Source of the DNA: Actinacidiphila acidipaludis
GTDB lineage: Bacteria > Actinomycetota > Actinomycetes > Streptomycetales > Streptomycetaceae
NCBI RefSeq assembly: GCF_019890725.1
Contig: NZ_JAINZZ010000023.1
Location: 47,089 to 111,088, forward strand
Reading direction: 5' to 3'
Length of the DNA stretch: 64,000 bases
The number at the start of each line of letters is the position of its first letter. Position 1 is the stretch's first letter. Both the position numbers and the translations under genes were made by a program. Of the stretch, positions 16,259-24,412 are shown in pieces. The notes under the pieces were generated by a model. That model was not told the origin of the DNA, did no database searches, and worked only from the letters and a program-made list of their open reading frames with translations.

Positions 16259-16331
16259 ACTTGCAGGTTCATGCCGCGCGCTCGACGCGCGGCCTCATGT
16301 CCCCGTGTCCGGGAGGGACGCCGTCCCTGCC

Positions 16332-17465
16332 TCAGCTCTGCCGGAGCGCGGGCATCGGGATGGGGATGTTGAAACTGGTGGCGCCCGCGCCGACGCCGCC
16401 CTCACAGGAGTTGGGCGGGACCGTGGTCACCCCGCGGGTCGCCGGCCGCTCGGCCGCCCAGAACATGTAGCCGAGGAGCCCGGGGCTGGTGCCGGCGCCC
16501 GCGGGTGCCGCGCTCTGGGTCCACGCGCTGGTCCCGTTGGTCACGGACGACGGGAAGTCCGTGCACTCGGGGCGGACCTGGGAGCCCTCGGCGATGTAGA
16601 GGCTGCCGGTGAACTTCGCCGGGGCGAGCGGCGGGATCGCCGGGCTGTAGTTGGCCTTGCCGGTCAGGTGCTCCTGCCAGTTGGACTCGGCGCCGGCGGC
16701 CGTGGGCTGCTTGCTGGGCACCATCGCGTTGGCGTAGTCCAGCACCGGGCCGCTGGTGGTGAGCCAGTGGGCGCTGGCGTACTGGTCGAGGTCGATGAGC
16801 CAGCGGTCGCCGGCCGCGACGTCGATGGTCAGCCGCGCGGTGGGGTCGGCGCCCGACGCGTCGTAGGGGTGCGCGGCCCGGTAGGCGTCGATGAACGCCT
16901 GGAGCCCGGCGGTGTTCGGGCCGGAGCTCTGCTCGTAGTCGATCTCGATGCCCACGCCGAGCCGGGAGGCCAGCGCGGCGGCGCGCTGCCCGAGCAGGGT
17001 GGGGTTCTGCGCGAGGGCGGTGTTCCAGTCGTCGGTGTACGTGATGCCGCCGATGGAGAGCATCACGCGGATGCCGTGGCTGGTGAAGTAGTTCACGACG
17101 CCCTGGTTCATGCCGACCGGCACCCCGTCGGCGTTGCCGCTGTTCGTCGTGCCGTTGAGCAGGGTGAGCGGGTTGACGAAGCTGAGCACCACCAGGTTGA
17201 CCGAGGGGCGGCCGTCACCGCGGTCGATCAGCCAGTGGTTGGCGTGATCGAAGTCGGTCATGTCGCGCACGGTCGCCCAGGTGCACGCGTCGTTGCCGCA
17301 GTGCCAGGCGCCGTAGACCTGCGGCGGCGTGCCGGTCGCCGCACCGGCGGGGGCGGTGGACGGAACGACGGCGGCGGCCGCGGTGAGCAGCGCGGCGACC
17401 GCGTAGGACGTGAGCCTGCCGCGCGAGGGCGGGGCCGGACGGGAGGAACGAGACGGACGACGCAT
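16332..17465 (-). CDS. Secreted GH18 family chitinase-like protein
   Basis: 377 aa; GGAGG ends 5 nt before the ATG at 17465. A basic N-terminus and hydrophobic core form a Sec signal ending near AGAATG. The domain is a GH18 TIM barrel: VNLVVLSFVNP, RVMLSIGGITYTDDW, and GVGIEIDYEQ, the DxxDxDxE region with the catalytic Glu retained and the first Asp replaced by Glu. There is no carbohydrate-binding module. It may cleave chitin or related beta-1,4-GlcNAc polymers; the altered motif leaves activity open. Confidence 0.82.
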   Translation of the reverse strand: MRRPSRSSRPAPPSRGRLTSYAVAALLTAAAAVVPSTAPAGAATGTPPQVYGAWHCGNDACTWATVRDMTDFDHANHWLIDRGDGRPSVNLVVLSFVNPLTLLNGTTNSGNADGVPVGMNQGVVNYFTSHGIRVMLSIGGITYTDDWNTALAQNPTLLGQRAAALASRLGVGIEIDYEQSSGPNTAGLQAFIDAYRAAHPYDASGADPTARLTIDVAAGDRWLIDLDQYASAHWLTTSGPVLDYANAMVPSKQPTAAGAESNWQEHLTGKANYSPAIPPLAPAKFTGSLYIAEGSQVRPECTDFPSSVTNGTSAWTQSAAPAGAGTSPGLLGYMFWAAERPATRGVTTVPPNSCEGGVGAGATSFNIPIPMPALRQS

Positions 17466-18079
17466 GAACGCCTCCTGACGCACCGGTGACTTCGGGACGG
17501 GGGCAACGGTGAGGCCGTTGACCGAGTCCTGTCAATCTGTAGGTCCGGACCATTCTGCGGCGCGGCACGGTAACGCTTCGGGCGTCCGGTGCGTCCCTTC
17601 CTGAGACGAGCCGTCGCGTCGCCCTCGCCGGGCGGGGGAACGCGGCAGGCGGAGCGGACGGTGGACGCCATGAGGCACACGAGGCGGGGCGAGCCGGCGG
17701 AAGGGCGCGGGCTGCCGGGCGGGCCCGGACTCGGGCGCGTACCGGGCCGGGGCTCAGGGCCCGGGCCGGCGACCGGCGGTGAGCAGGCCGTTCGGCGCCG
17801 GGAGCCGGCCGGGACCGTGACCTGGTGGACTGCCGCGACCACCGGGCGCGCTATCTTTCGACAGCCGCCCGGCGCTCCCGCGCCCGGCGGCCGGTTGTGG
17901 AACCGCCTCGGTACGGCGGACGGGTGGTACGGGATCGGGATGGGGCCGCAGGAGGGCCCGCGCGTCCCCCCGCGCCGCGGCGCCCGGCCGGTGTCCGGGG
18001 TGAGCTCCACGGACCGGGACACGGGGCGGCGCACGGCAGTGCCGGTGCCGCCGGCGGCCGGTGAACGCGACGAGGACGG
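17466..18079. other. 614-bp gap upstream of the sigma factor gene
   Basis: No convincing gene. The left part holds the GH18 ribosome site and promoter. Open frames on the plus strand have erratic codon use and Arg/Pro/Gly-rich translations. No clear promoter for the sigma factor could be assigned. Confidence 0.4.
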
Positions 18080-18673
18080 GTGGGCAGGGCGGAGGTGCGG
18101 CGGCGGGACACGACGGACGACGCGGAGTTCGGCGCCGCTCTGGCCAAGGCCCGCGAGGGCGACGAGGCGGCGTTCGGCACCGTCTACCGGGCGCTCAACC
18201 CGCGCCTGGTCGGCTACCTGCACGGCCTGGTCGGGCATGACGCCGACGACGTGGCGTCCGAGACCTGGCACGACATCGTCCGCGGGCTCGGCGACTTCCG
18301 TGGCGAGGGTCCCGCGTTCCGCGCCTGGGCGGCGACCATCGCCCGGCACCGCGCGCTGGACCACCTGCGCAGGTTGAAGGTCCGGCCCCGGACCACGGAA
18401 CTGGAGGACGGCACGGCGGAACCGCCGGCCGAACGGGACTCCGAGGGACTGGCCCTGGAGAACCTGTCCACCGCGCACGCGCTCTCCCTGATCGCCGAAC
18501 TCCCGCGCGACCAGGCCGAGGCCGTGCTGCTGCGTGTGATGCTCGGGCTCAACGCCCCGATGGCCGCGAAGGTCCTGGGCAAGCAGCCCGGCGCAGTCCG
18601 AACCGCCGCTCACCGCGGCCTGAAACGCCTCGCGGATCGCCTGGGCCGCACCGGCGGTGCCGAGGAGGAGTGA
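18080..18673 (+). CDS. ECF-type RNA polymerase sigma factor
   Basis: 197 aa from the GTG at 18080; a GTG at 18095 is an alternative. Region 2 (~25-95) contains LVGYLHGLVGHDADDVASETWHD cut by the typical DVxxETW and FRAWAATIARHRALDHLRR. Region 4 (~135-190) includes LPRDQAEAVLLRVMLGLNAP and KQPGAVRTAAHRGLKRLAD. There is no extra C-terminal domain. The next gene begins 5 nt after the stop and encodes a membrane protein, so the pair is probably a sigma factor with its regulator. Confidence 0.88.
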   Translation: MGRAEVRRRDTTDDAEFGAALAKAREGDEAAFGTVYRALNPRLVGYLHGLVGHDADDVASETWHDIVRGLGDFRGEGPAFRAWAATIARHRALDHLRRLKVRPRTTELEDGTAEPPAERDSEGLALENLSTAHALSLIAELPRDQAEAVLLRVMLGLNAPMAAKVLGKQPGAVRTAAHRGLKRLADRLGRTGGAEEE

Positions 18674-18677
18674 CGAG

Positions 18678-19445
18678 ATGACCGCGAGCGAGCACCCCGA
18701 GTTCCCGTTCCCGGACGACCGCCCCGGACCCCACTGGCTGGACGAAGAGGTGGCGGAACGGCTGCTCGACGGCGAGCTGGACGCCGCCGGCGTGGACGGC
18801 CGGGCCGCGGACCTCGCCCGGCTGCTCGCGCTGGCCGCGTCCGAGGCCGACGCCCGCCCGGTGCGGCCCGACGCGGAACGCGCCGTGATGGCGGCGTTCC
18901 GGGAGGCGCACGCGGCCGGGCATCGTGCGCGGCCGGTCCGAGCGGCCGGCGCGGCACCGGGACGGCGCAGGACGCGCGGGCCGCGCTCGCTGAAGGCGCT
19001 GGCGGGCGGCGTCGCCGCGGTGTTCGTGCTCAGCGGGGTGGCGATCGCCGCGGAGACCGGAACGCTCACGCACCCGTTCCACTCGGGCGGCGGCACCCCC
19101 GCCCGCACGCGGTCCGCCTCCCCCTCGGGGACGGTCACGGGGTCGGCCAGCCCCTCGCACGACCGTCCGGCCGGAACCACGGGGGCGCCGACGCACACCA
19201 CCCCCGGCAGCAGCCCGTCCGCGACCCCTCCGTCGAGCCCGTCGCCCCTGCCCGGGGTCAAGGGCCTGTGCCAGTCCTACGCGAAGGCGTCCCAGCACGG
19301 TCACAACCTGGACTCCACGGCCCAGCGCCGCCTCGCCGCGGCCGCCGGCGGCCCCGCCAAGATCCCCGCTTTCTGCGCCCAGTTCACCCCCGCCCCTCCT
19401 CCCGGCCACACCAAACCCACCCCCACCGCCTCGACCCACAAATAA
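18678..19445 (+). CDS. Putative membrane anti-sigma factor or sigma-associated protein
   Basis: 255 aa; ATG at 18678, 4 bp after the sigma factor stop. The cytoplasmic N-terminus (1-95) has WLDEEVAERLLDGEL and several helices, but no HxxxCxxC zinc motif. One membrane segment lies near 115-135 (LAGGVAAVFVLSGVAIAA). A Ser/Thr/Pro-rich linker of ~70 residues follows, then an extracytoplasmic domain with GLCQSYAKASQHG and two cysteines. Linkage to the sigma gene supports an anti-sigma role, but the fold is not a classical ZAS domain. Confidence 0.65.
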   Translation: MTASEHPEFPFPDDRPGPHWLDEEVAERLLDGELDAAGVDGRAADLARLLALAASEADARPVRPDAERAVMAAFREAHAAGHRARPVRAAGAAPGRRRTRGPRSLKALAGGVAAVFVLSGVAIAAETGTLTHPFHSGGGTPARTRSASPSGTVTGSASPSHDRPAGTTGAPTHTTPGSSPSATPPSSPSPLPGVKGLCQSYAKASQHGHNLDSTAQRRLAAAAGGPAKIPAFCAQFTPAPPPGHTKPTPTASTHK

Positions 19446-19496
19446 CGAGCATCGGGGTCTCCCCAGGCCAGCGCGTCGGCGCCGACGCCGGCGCCC

Positions 19497-19620
19497 GGGG
19501 GGCAGGTCGAACCCGGAAGGGGCGCGAGGAACGGCGCGACCGGCCACAACGCACCGCCCGACGGCAACGGCGCCCAAGGGGCGGATCGGACGCCGAAGGG
19601 GCGCGGGGAACGGCGCGGGC
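19497..19620. repeat. Dispersed intergenic repeat copies
   Basis: Two copies of the core seen at 9.5-10 kb (AAGGGGCGCGAGGAACGGCG and GAAGGGGCGCGGGGAACGGC) are at about 19517-19540 and 19597-19616 in the gap after the anti-sigma gene. Confidence 0.65.
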
Positions 19621-19640
19621 GATCCACGGGGACAACGCGA

Positions 19641-19681
19641 CCGCCGGGCCGGGAGAGGCGTGACCCCTCCCGGCCCGGCGG
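19641..19681. terminator. 15-bp hairpin between convergent genes
   Basis: CCGCCGGGCCGGGAG (19641-19655) pairs with 19667-19681 across an 11-nt loop. It sits between the gene ending at 19445 and the protease gene ending at 19740. Confidence 0.75.
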
Positions 19682-19739
19682 CCGAGGACCATCAGGACGT
19701 CACAGCGTCGCGAGGTGACGGCGTCACTGCGTCACGGCG

Positions 19740-20945
19740 TCAGAACGCGCCGACGCCGTTCGGGGTGCCGAGCCCGGTCGGCCCGTCCCAGCCCGCGCGG
19801 GCGTTGCACCACTGCGAGGTGGTGCAGCTGCCGTTGCTGCCCGAGGTGACGTCGTTCAGCGAAGACGCGTGCGTGTACGGGTAGTTGTTGTCGATGGAGC
19901 CGGTGTTGCCGGCCAGCGCGAACACCGACGCGATGACCGGGGACGACACACTGGTGCCGCCGAAGACCATCCAGCCGACGTAGCCCTGGTAGGCGGTGCT
20001 GTCGTACACCGCGACGCCCGTCGAGGGGTTGGCGACCGCGGACACGTCCGCCTCCGCGCGCTTGGCGCACCCCGTGCCGAACGAAGCGGCGCCGCTCAGC
20101 GCCGTGTTGTAGGCCGAGCAGCCGCTGCCCGCGCCACTCCACGCGGTCTCCGTCCAACCCCGCGTGTTGGACGCGGTGTTGAGGGTCGTGCCGCCGACCG
20201 CGGTGACGTAGTGGGAGGACGCCGGGTAGCTCGCGCCGTACCCGTTGTCACCGGAGCTCGCGGTCACCGCGATGCCGGGGTGGTTGTAGTAGGAGCCGTA
20301 ACTGGCGTCGGAGGCGTCCGAGCCGCCGTAGCTGTTGCTGATCGCCACCACGCCGGGGGTCTTGGCCGCCTGGTTCACCGCCGCGCCGAGGTTCGCGAAG
20401 CTGGAGGTCTTGGCCTCGACCAGCAGGATGTGGCAGTTGGGGCAGATCGCCGAGACCATGTCGAGGTCCAGGGAGATCTCCTGGGCCCAGCCGCCGTCCT
20501 TCTTCGGGTAGGTGGTGCCGCCGGTCTGGCTGACCTTGCTGAAGCAGCCGTTGGCCGTGGTGCAGGCGGGCAGCCCGAACTGGGCGCGGTAGACACCGAG
20601 GTCGGCCTCGGCGGTCGGGTCGTCGTACGCGTCGACGATCGCCACCGTGCGGCCCGCGCCGGCTGTCGCCGACGGCAGGTTGTAGGCGGACTGGAGGCTG
20701 GACGGCCCGTAGCCGGACGGCGTCGCGTTCGGCGAGACCTTGTTCGCCTGCACGATGTCGGTGCGGACGATCGCCTTGCACGACGCGAACCCGGGCTTGC
20801 TCGTGGCACAGGAGTGGGCGGTCTTCTGGGCGGGCTGCGCGGCCTTGGTGGCCGCGTGCGAGGCACCGGCGGGGCCGAGCACCGCGAGCGGGATCCCCGC
20901 CAGGGCCGCCACACCTATACCGAACAGCCGTGCGCGCAGTTGCAT
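19740..20945 (-). CDS. Secreted S53 (sedolisin-like) serine-carboxyl peptidase
   Basis: 401 aa; GAGGAGAG precedes the ATG at 20945. A Sec signal spans about 1-32. The catalytic residues are visible as AQEISLDLDMV (Glu156 and Asp160) and the Ser in FGGTSVSSP, with SSGDNGYG contributing the oxyanion Asp. There are several cysteines (SCATSKPGFASC, PACTTANGC, CPNC). It lacks the long N-terminal pro-domain found in many sedolisins; the short form is common in actinobacteria. Predicted to be an acid-active secreted endopeptidase. Confidence 0.9.
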   Translation of the reverse strand: MQLRARLFGIGVAALAGIPLAVLGPAGASHAATKAAQPAQKTAHSCATSKPGFASCKAIVRTDIVQANKVSPNATPSGYGPSSLQSAYNLPSATAGAGRTVAIVDAYDDPTAEADLGVYRAQFGLPACTTANGCFSKVSQTGGTTYPKKDGGWAQEISLDLDMVSAICPNCHILLVEAKTSSFANLGAAVNQAAKTPGVVAISNSYGGSDASDASYGSYYNHPGIAVTASSGDNGYGASYPASSHYVTAVGGTTLNTASNTRGWTETAWSGAGSGCSAYNTALSGAASFGTGCAKRAEADVSAVANPSTGVAVYDSTAYQGYVGWMVFGGTSVSSPVIASVFALAGNTGSIDNNYPYTHASSLNDVTSGSNGSCTTSQWCNARAGWDGPTGLGTPNGVGAF

Positions 20946-21249
20946 GAACTCTCCTCAGGGGTCATGGCCGAGCGCTGCATGGTGGGGGCATGACAATCGC
21001 TGAGCGATTCCGCTGGTGAACGGGTGAAGTGTGGTGCTCTCCGGGTCAGTTGCGCAAGATGTCCGCAGGCACCGGCCGTTGCGATCGGGGTCCCGGCCGG
21101 CGGGTCGTCCGGCGGCCGGGGGCGGGCGGGAGGACGCAGGTGACGGCACGGGCGAAGGTGCGGGCAACGGCCCCGAGCGGGGCCCGAGTTGCGCGTGAGG
21201 GACCTGGGCAGGTATCCACAGCGGTAACGCTTGGGGGAAGGGTGAGCCC

Positions 21250-22146
21250 ATGGCCAGACTGTCCGACGCCTGGAAGCGGTCCGCGCCGGGACGGTTGACG
21301 AAACAAGCCACGCACATCGAACTGCTCCACCGCTCCATGGGGTTCGCCGCGCTGGGCTTCGTCACGCTGATGCCGCTGCTGGTGGTGGTCGCGGCCGCGA
21401 CGCCCTGGGAGAACCGACCGGGGTTCGCCCAGTGGGTCGTCGACGGCATGGGGCTCAGCACCGACGGCGCGCACAGCGTCCGGAGCATGTTCGCTGCGCC
21501 GCGGAGCGTGCTGAACGCCACCAGCGCCTGGGGGCTCGTCTCACTGGCGTACTTCGGCCTCAGCTTCGTGGCGAGCGTGGAGAACGGCTACCGCAAGATC
21601 TGGGACCTGCCGGCCGGGCCCTGGCACCGGGACTGGCGCCGCACGGTGTGGCTGGCCGTCCTGACCGCCTTCCTGTTCTGCGAGTCGCAGAGCGCGGCCG
21701 TCATGGGCAGTGGGCCGGTACGGGGAGGCCTGCGGTTCGCGCTGACCTTCGTCGTCGGCGTGCTCTTCTTCGCTTGGGGGCAGCGGTTCCTGCTGTGGGG
21801 GCAGGTGAGCGTGCGGACGGCGCTGCCCGGGGCCGTCTTCACCATGCTCGGCCTGGCCGGCCTGCGGATGTTCTCGCAGCTCTTCTTCGCGCCGATGATC
21901 GTCAGCAACGCCGACGCGTACGGGCCGGTGGGTACCGTGCTGACGATCGAGACATGGCTGGTCGGCGTCGGCTTCGTGGTGTTCGGCGGGGCGCTGCTCG
22001 GGCGGCACGTGCGGGATGGCCGCATGCTGCGGCGCGGGGCGGAGATACCGAGGCCGCGGCCGCCGGAGGGGTGGTTCGAGACGCCGGAGGTGCCGGCGCC
22101 GGAGATTTTGTGGCGGTCCGACGGAGCCGGCGGGGCCATCGACTGA
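21250..22146 (+). CDS. YihY/BrkB-family membrane protein
   Basis: 298 aa; GGGGGAAGGG precedes the ATG at 21250. About six hydrophobic segments are visible (AALGFVTLMPLLVVVAAA, GLVSLAYFGLSFVASVENG, TVWLAVLTAFLFC and others). The family was once misassigned as RNase BN; its function remains unclear, with suggested roles in envelope transport or lipid flipping. The C-terminal ~45 residues are cytoplasmic and Pro/Glu-rich. Confidence 0.82.
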   Translation: MARLSDAWKRSAPGRLTKQATHIELLHRSMGFAALGFVTLMPLLVVVAAATPWENRPGFAQWVVDGMGLSTDGAHSVRSMFAAPRSVLNATSAWGLVSLAYFGLSFVASVENGYRKIWDLPAGPWHRDWRRTVWLAVLTAFLFCESQSAAVMGSGPVRGGLRFALTFVVGVLFFAWGQRFLLWGQVSVRTALPGAVFTMLGLAGLRMFSQLFFAPMIVSNADAYGPVGTVLTIETWLVGVGFVVFGGALLGRHVRDGRMLRRGAEIPRPRPPEGWFETPEVPAPEILWRSDGAGGAID

Positions 22147-22169
22147 CGGCCCGCCGTCCTTCCGCCCGG

Positions 22170-22330
22170 GTGCCCCCGTCCCCCCTTTCGCCCGGCCACT
22201 CCCGCACGCCCTTCTTCGGGCTCCGCCCTGCCCCCTGCGGTGCGTTGCCGTCTGCCGGTCGGCCTGTGGTTGCTCGCGCTGGGGGCACCACCGGGCGGAG
22301 AGCCGGGAACGCGCACCCGGGGGCAACCCC
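22170..22330. repeat. Third copy of the dispersed intergenic repeat
   Basis: From about 22200 the sequence follows the 9.70-9.85 kb repeats in the same order: a CGGGCTCC block, TGCCCCCTGCGGTGCGTTGCC, a CTGCCGGTC block, and CGCGCTGGGGGCACC. It lies between the convergent YihY and GNAT genes and is the most diverged of the three clusters. Confidence 0.6.
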
Positions 22331-22352
22331 GAATCCGCACCCCCGGGAACAG

Positions 22353-22793
22353 CTAAAGCAACGGCTTGAACATGTGGACGTCCTCAGCCCCGCCAGGGAT
22401 CCCGAGGGTGCGGCCCGTCTCCACGTACCCGTGGCCCGCATAGAACGCCGGAGCCTGAAACGTGAAGGACGACACGCACGCACGATCACAGCCGCGCCGC
22501 CGCGCCTCCTCCTCCGCCGCCAGCAGAATCCTCGAACCCCAGCCGCCGCGGCGACTCCCCTCCCGGATCCAGAGCATCTCGATCCCGAGCAGACCGCCCC
22601 ACGTCCAGGCGGTCAGCCCGCCGATGAGCTCGCCGTCGTCATCGGCGACCCGCACCGAGAGGGTGCCCTGATCCGCGGCCGTCGTCCCGGTGGCGGGGAA
22701 GTTGACCTCCTCCAGCCCGCGGGTCAGTCGCGCGGTGAGCTCGGGGTCACGCTGCCCCACCCGCAAGGTCCCGTCCTCGTGATCACGCGTCAT
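22353..22793 (-). CDS. GNAT family N-acetyltransferase
   Basis: 146 aa from the ATG at 22793. The GNAT core is clear: GGLTAWTWGGLLGIEMLWI, then the acetyl-CoA loop REGSRRGGWGSRILLAAEEE, then FQAPAFYAGHGYVETGRTLG. No ribosome binding site is evident. The substrate is unknown; streptomycetes carry dozens of such enzymes. The divergent neighbour is the LysE-type exporter. Confidence 0.85.
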   Translation of the reverse strand: MTRDHEDGTLRVGQRDPELTARLTRGLEEVNFPATGTTAADQGTLSVRVADDDGELIGGLTAWTWGGLLGIEMLWIREGSRRGGWGSRILLAAEEEARRRGCDRACVSSFTFQAPAFYAGHGYVETGRTLGIPGGAEDVHMFKPLL

Positions 22794-22916
22794 ACCGCCG
22801 AGTCTCGCACGCCTCCCCGCAAGAGACGACGACGCGGCAGCCGACGCCAAGCCCCCGGGCACCACGGAAGCCGCACCGCACTCACGCGCAGAGCCGCACC
22901 CCGGTCCCGCGGAAGG

Positions 22917-22957
22917 CGACCCCTCTTTGGACCAGCGGGACGCCCCCTCTTTGGCCC
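22917..22957 (+). repeat. 24-bp-spaced direct repeat upstream of the exporter gene
   Basis: CCCCTCTTTGG occurs at 22920-22930 and 22944-22954 in the 227-bp divergent gap, about 70 bp before the LysE gene. Direct repeats at this place may be regulator sites, but nothing more supports this. Confidence 0.35.
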
Positions 22958-23020
22958 TGGGCGCCAGGCCAACCCCCGGCCAGGGTGAAGGAAGAACCCG
23001 AACCCCTTCGGAGGCCACGC

Positions 23021-23626
23021 GTGAGCATCCCCTTCCTGCTGACCACCCTCGCGGTCGTGGCCAGTCCCGGCCCCGGCGTCGTCTACACCCTCGCCGCCGG
23101 CCTGGCTCACGGCCGCCGCGCGGGTGTGGTCGCGGCGGCCGCCTGCACACTCGGCATCGTCCCGCACCTCGCCCTGAGCATCACGGGCCTCGCCGCCCTG
23201 CTGCACGGCAGCGGCCCGCTCTACGCACTGGTGAAGTACCTCGGTGTCGGCTACCTGCTGTTCATGGCGTGGGCGATGCTCCGCGACAAGGAGGCGCTGA
23301 CGTTCGAGGACAGCGCCGAGCCGCGCCCGGTCTCCCGCGTGGTCGTCTCCGCCGTGCTGACGAACCTGCTCAACCCCAAACTCACCCTGTTCTTCGTGGC
23401 GTTCCTGCCTCAGTTCGTGCCGCGGGACGACCCAGGTTCGACCGGCACGATGCTGGAACTCGGCGGCGTGTTCATGGCCGTGTCCCTGGTCGTCTTCACC
23501 GCGTACGGGCTGGGCGCGGCCAAGGTGCGGGGCCGCCTGCTCGCCCGACCGCAGATCGTGACCGGCTTCCGCCGCACCTTCGCCCTCTGCTTCGTCGCCC
23601 TGAGCGCCCGGCTGGCGGTGGCCTGA
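23021..23626 (+). CDS. LysE/RhtB family amino-acid exporter
   Basis: 201 aa from the GTG at 23021, GGAG at 7 nt. Typical LysE features are present: an N-terminal membrane segment followed by SPGPGVVYTLAAGLAHGRRAG, then about five further hydrophobic segments including NLLNPKLTLFFVAFLPQFV. The family exports basic amino acids, threonine or homoserine. The stop is 2 bp before the next ATG, so the B3/B4 gene is translationally linked. Confidence 0.88.
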   Translation: MSIPFLLTTLAVVASPGPGVVYTLAAGLAHGRRAGVVAAAACTLGIVPHLALSITGLAALLHGSGPLYALVKYLGVGYLLFMAWAMLRDKEALTFEDSAEPRPVSRVVVSAVLTNLLNPKLTLFFVAFLPQFVPRDDPGSTGTMLELGGVFMAVSLVVFTAYGLGAAKVRGRLLARPQIVTGFRRTFALCFVALSARLAVA

Positions 23627-23628
23627 CC

Positions 23629-24378
23629 ATGAGCGCGACCACGACCCCGGGAACGGCCGGGACCACTCTCCGCTTCCGCCACGCGGACGCCCTCCGCGCC
23701 GACTTCCCCGAACTGGCCGCGGCCGTCCTCTTCGCCGACGGCGTCGACGCCACCGCCGACGTCGGTCCGGGCGTCGCCCTCCACACCGCCCGCGCGAAGG
23801 CCCGGCTGGCCACCGCGAACGAGAGCGAGTTCCCCGAAGTCGCCGCCTGGCGGCGGGCGTTCTCGCGTATGGGTCTCAAGCCGACGCAGTACCGGTGCGC
23901 CGCGGAGTCGCTGCTGCGCAGGCTCCGGAAGCACGGTGAACTCCCCCGCATCCACCCGGTGGTGGACCTGTGCAACGCCCTCTCCGTCGCCTACGCCGTG
24001 CCGGTCGCCGCTCTGGACGCCGACCGCATCGCCGGGCCGCTCCTCGAAGTGCGGTACGCCCGTGGCGACGAGCTGTACACACCGTTCGGCGGCGGGACCG
24101 AGCATCCCGCGCCCGGCGAGGTGACGTTCGTCGACGGCGCGGGACGGGCGCACGCGCGCCGCTGGACCAGCCGCCAGAGCGGGTACTCGGCGGTCGGGCC
24201 GCACACCCGCCGCATCCTCGTGGTGGCCGAGGCCCTGCACGACGGCGGCGCCAGGGTCGTGCCCGAACTGATGACGGCGCTCGCGCGGGAACTGACCGCC
24301 CACTGGCCGGTCGAGATCATCGGCCCTCACCTCACGTCGCCCTCGCCCGCCGAGCCGGGCGACGGCCGTCCCGCGTGA
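23629..24378 (+). CDS. B3/B4 tRNA-binding-domain protein
   Basis: 249 aa. The core resembles the B3/B4 domain of phenylalanyl-tRNA synthetase beta: EVAAWRRAFSRMGLKPTQYR, SLLRRLRKHGELPRIHPVVD and LCNALSVAYAVPVAALD. Stand-alone members may act in editing or related amino-acid chemistry; none is assigned with certainty. ATG at 23629 begins 2 bp after the exporter stop, pointing to coexpression, and the MocR-type regulator follows 34 bp on. Confidence 0.85.
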   Translation: MSATTTPGTAGTTLRFRHADALRADFPELAAAVLFADGVDATADVGPGVALHTARAKARLATANESEFPEVAAWRRAFSRMGLKPTQYRCAAESLLRRLRKHGELPRIHPVVDLCNALSVAYAVPVAALDADRIAGPLLEVRYARGDELYTPFGGGTEHPAPGEVTFVDGAGRAHARRWTSRQSGYSAVGPHTRRILVVAEALHDGGARVVPELMTALARELTAHWPVEIIGPHLTSPSPAEPGDGRPA

Positions 24379-24412
24379 CACCATGGGCCCCGGCGGAGGG
24401 GGGCCGGGAACC

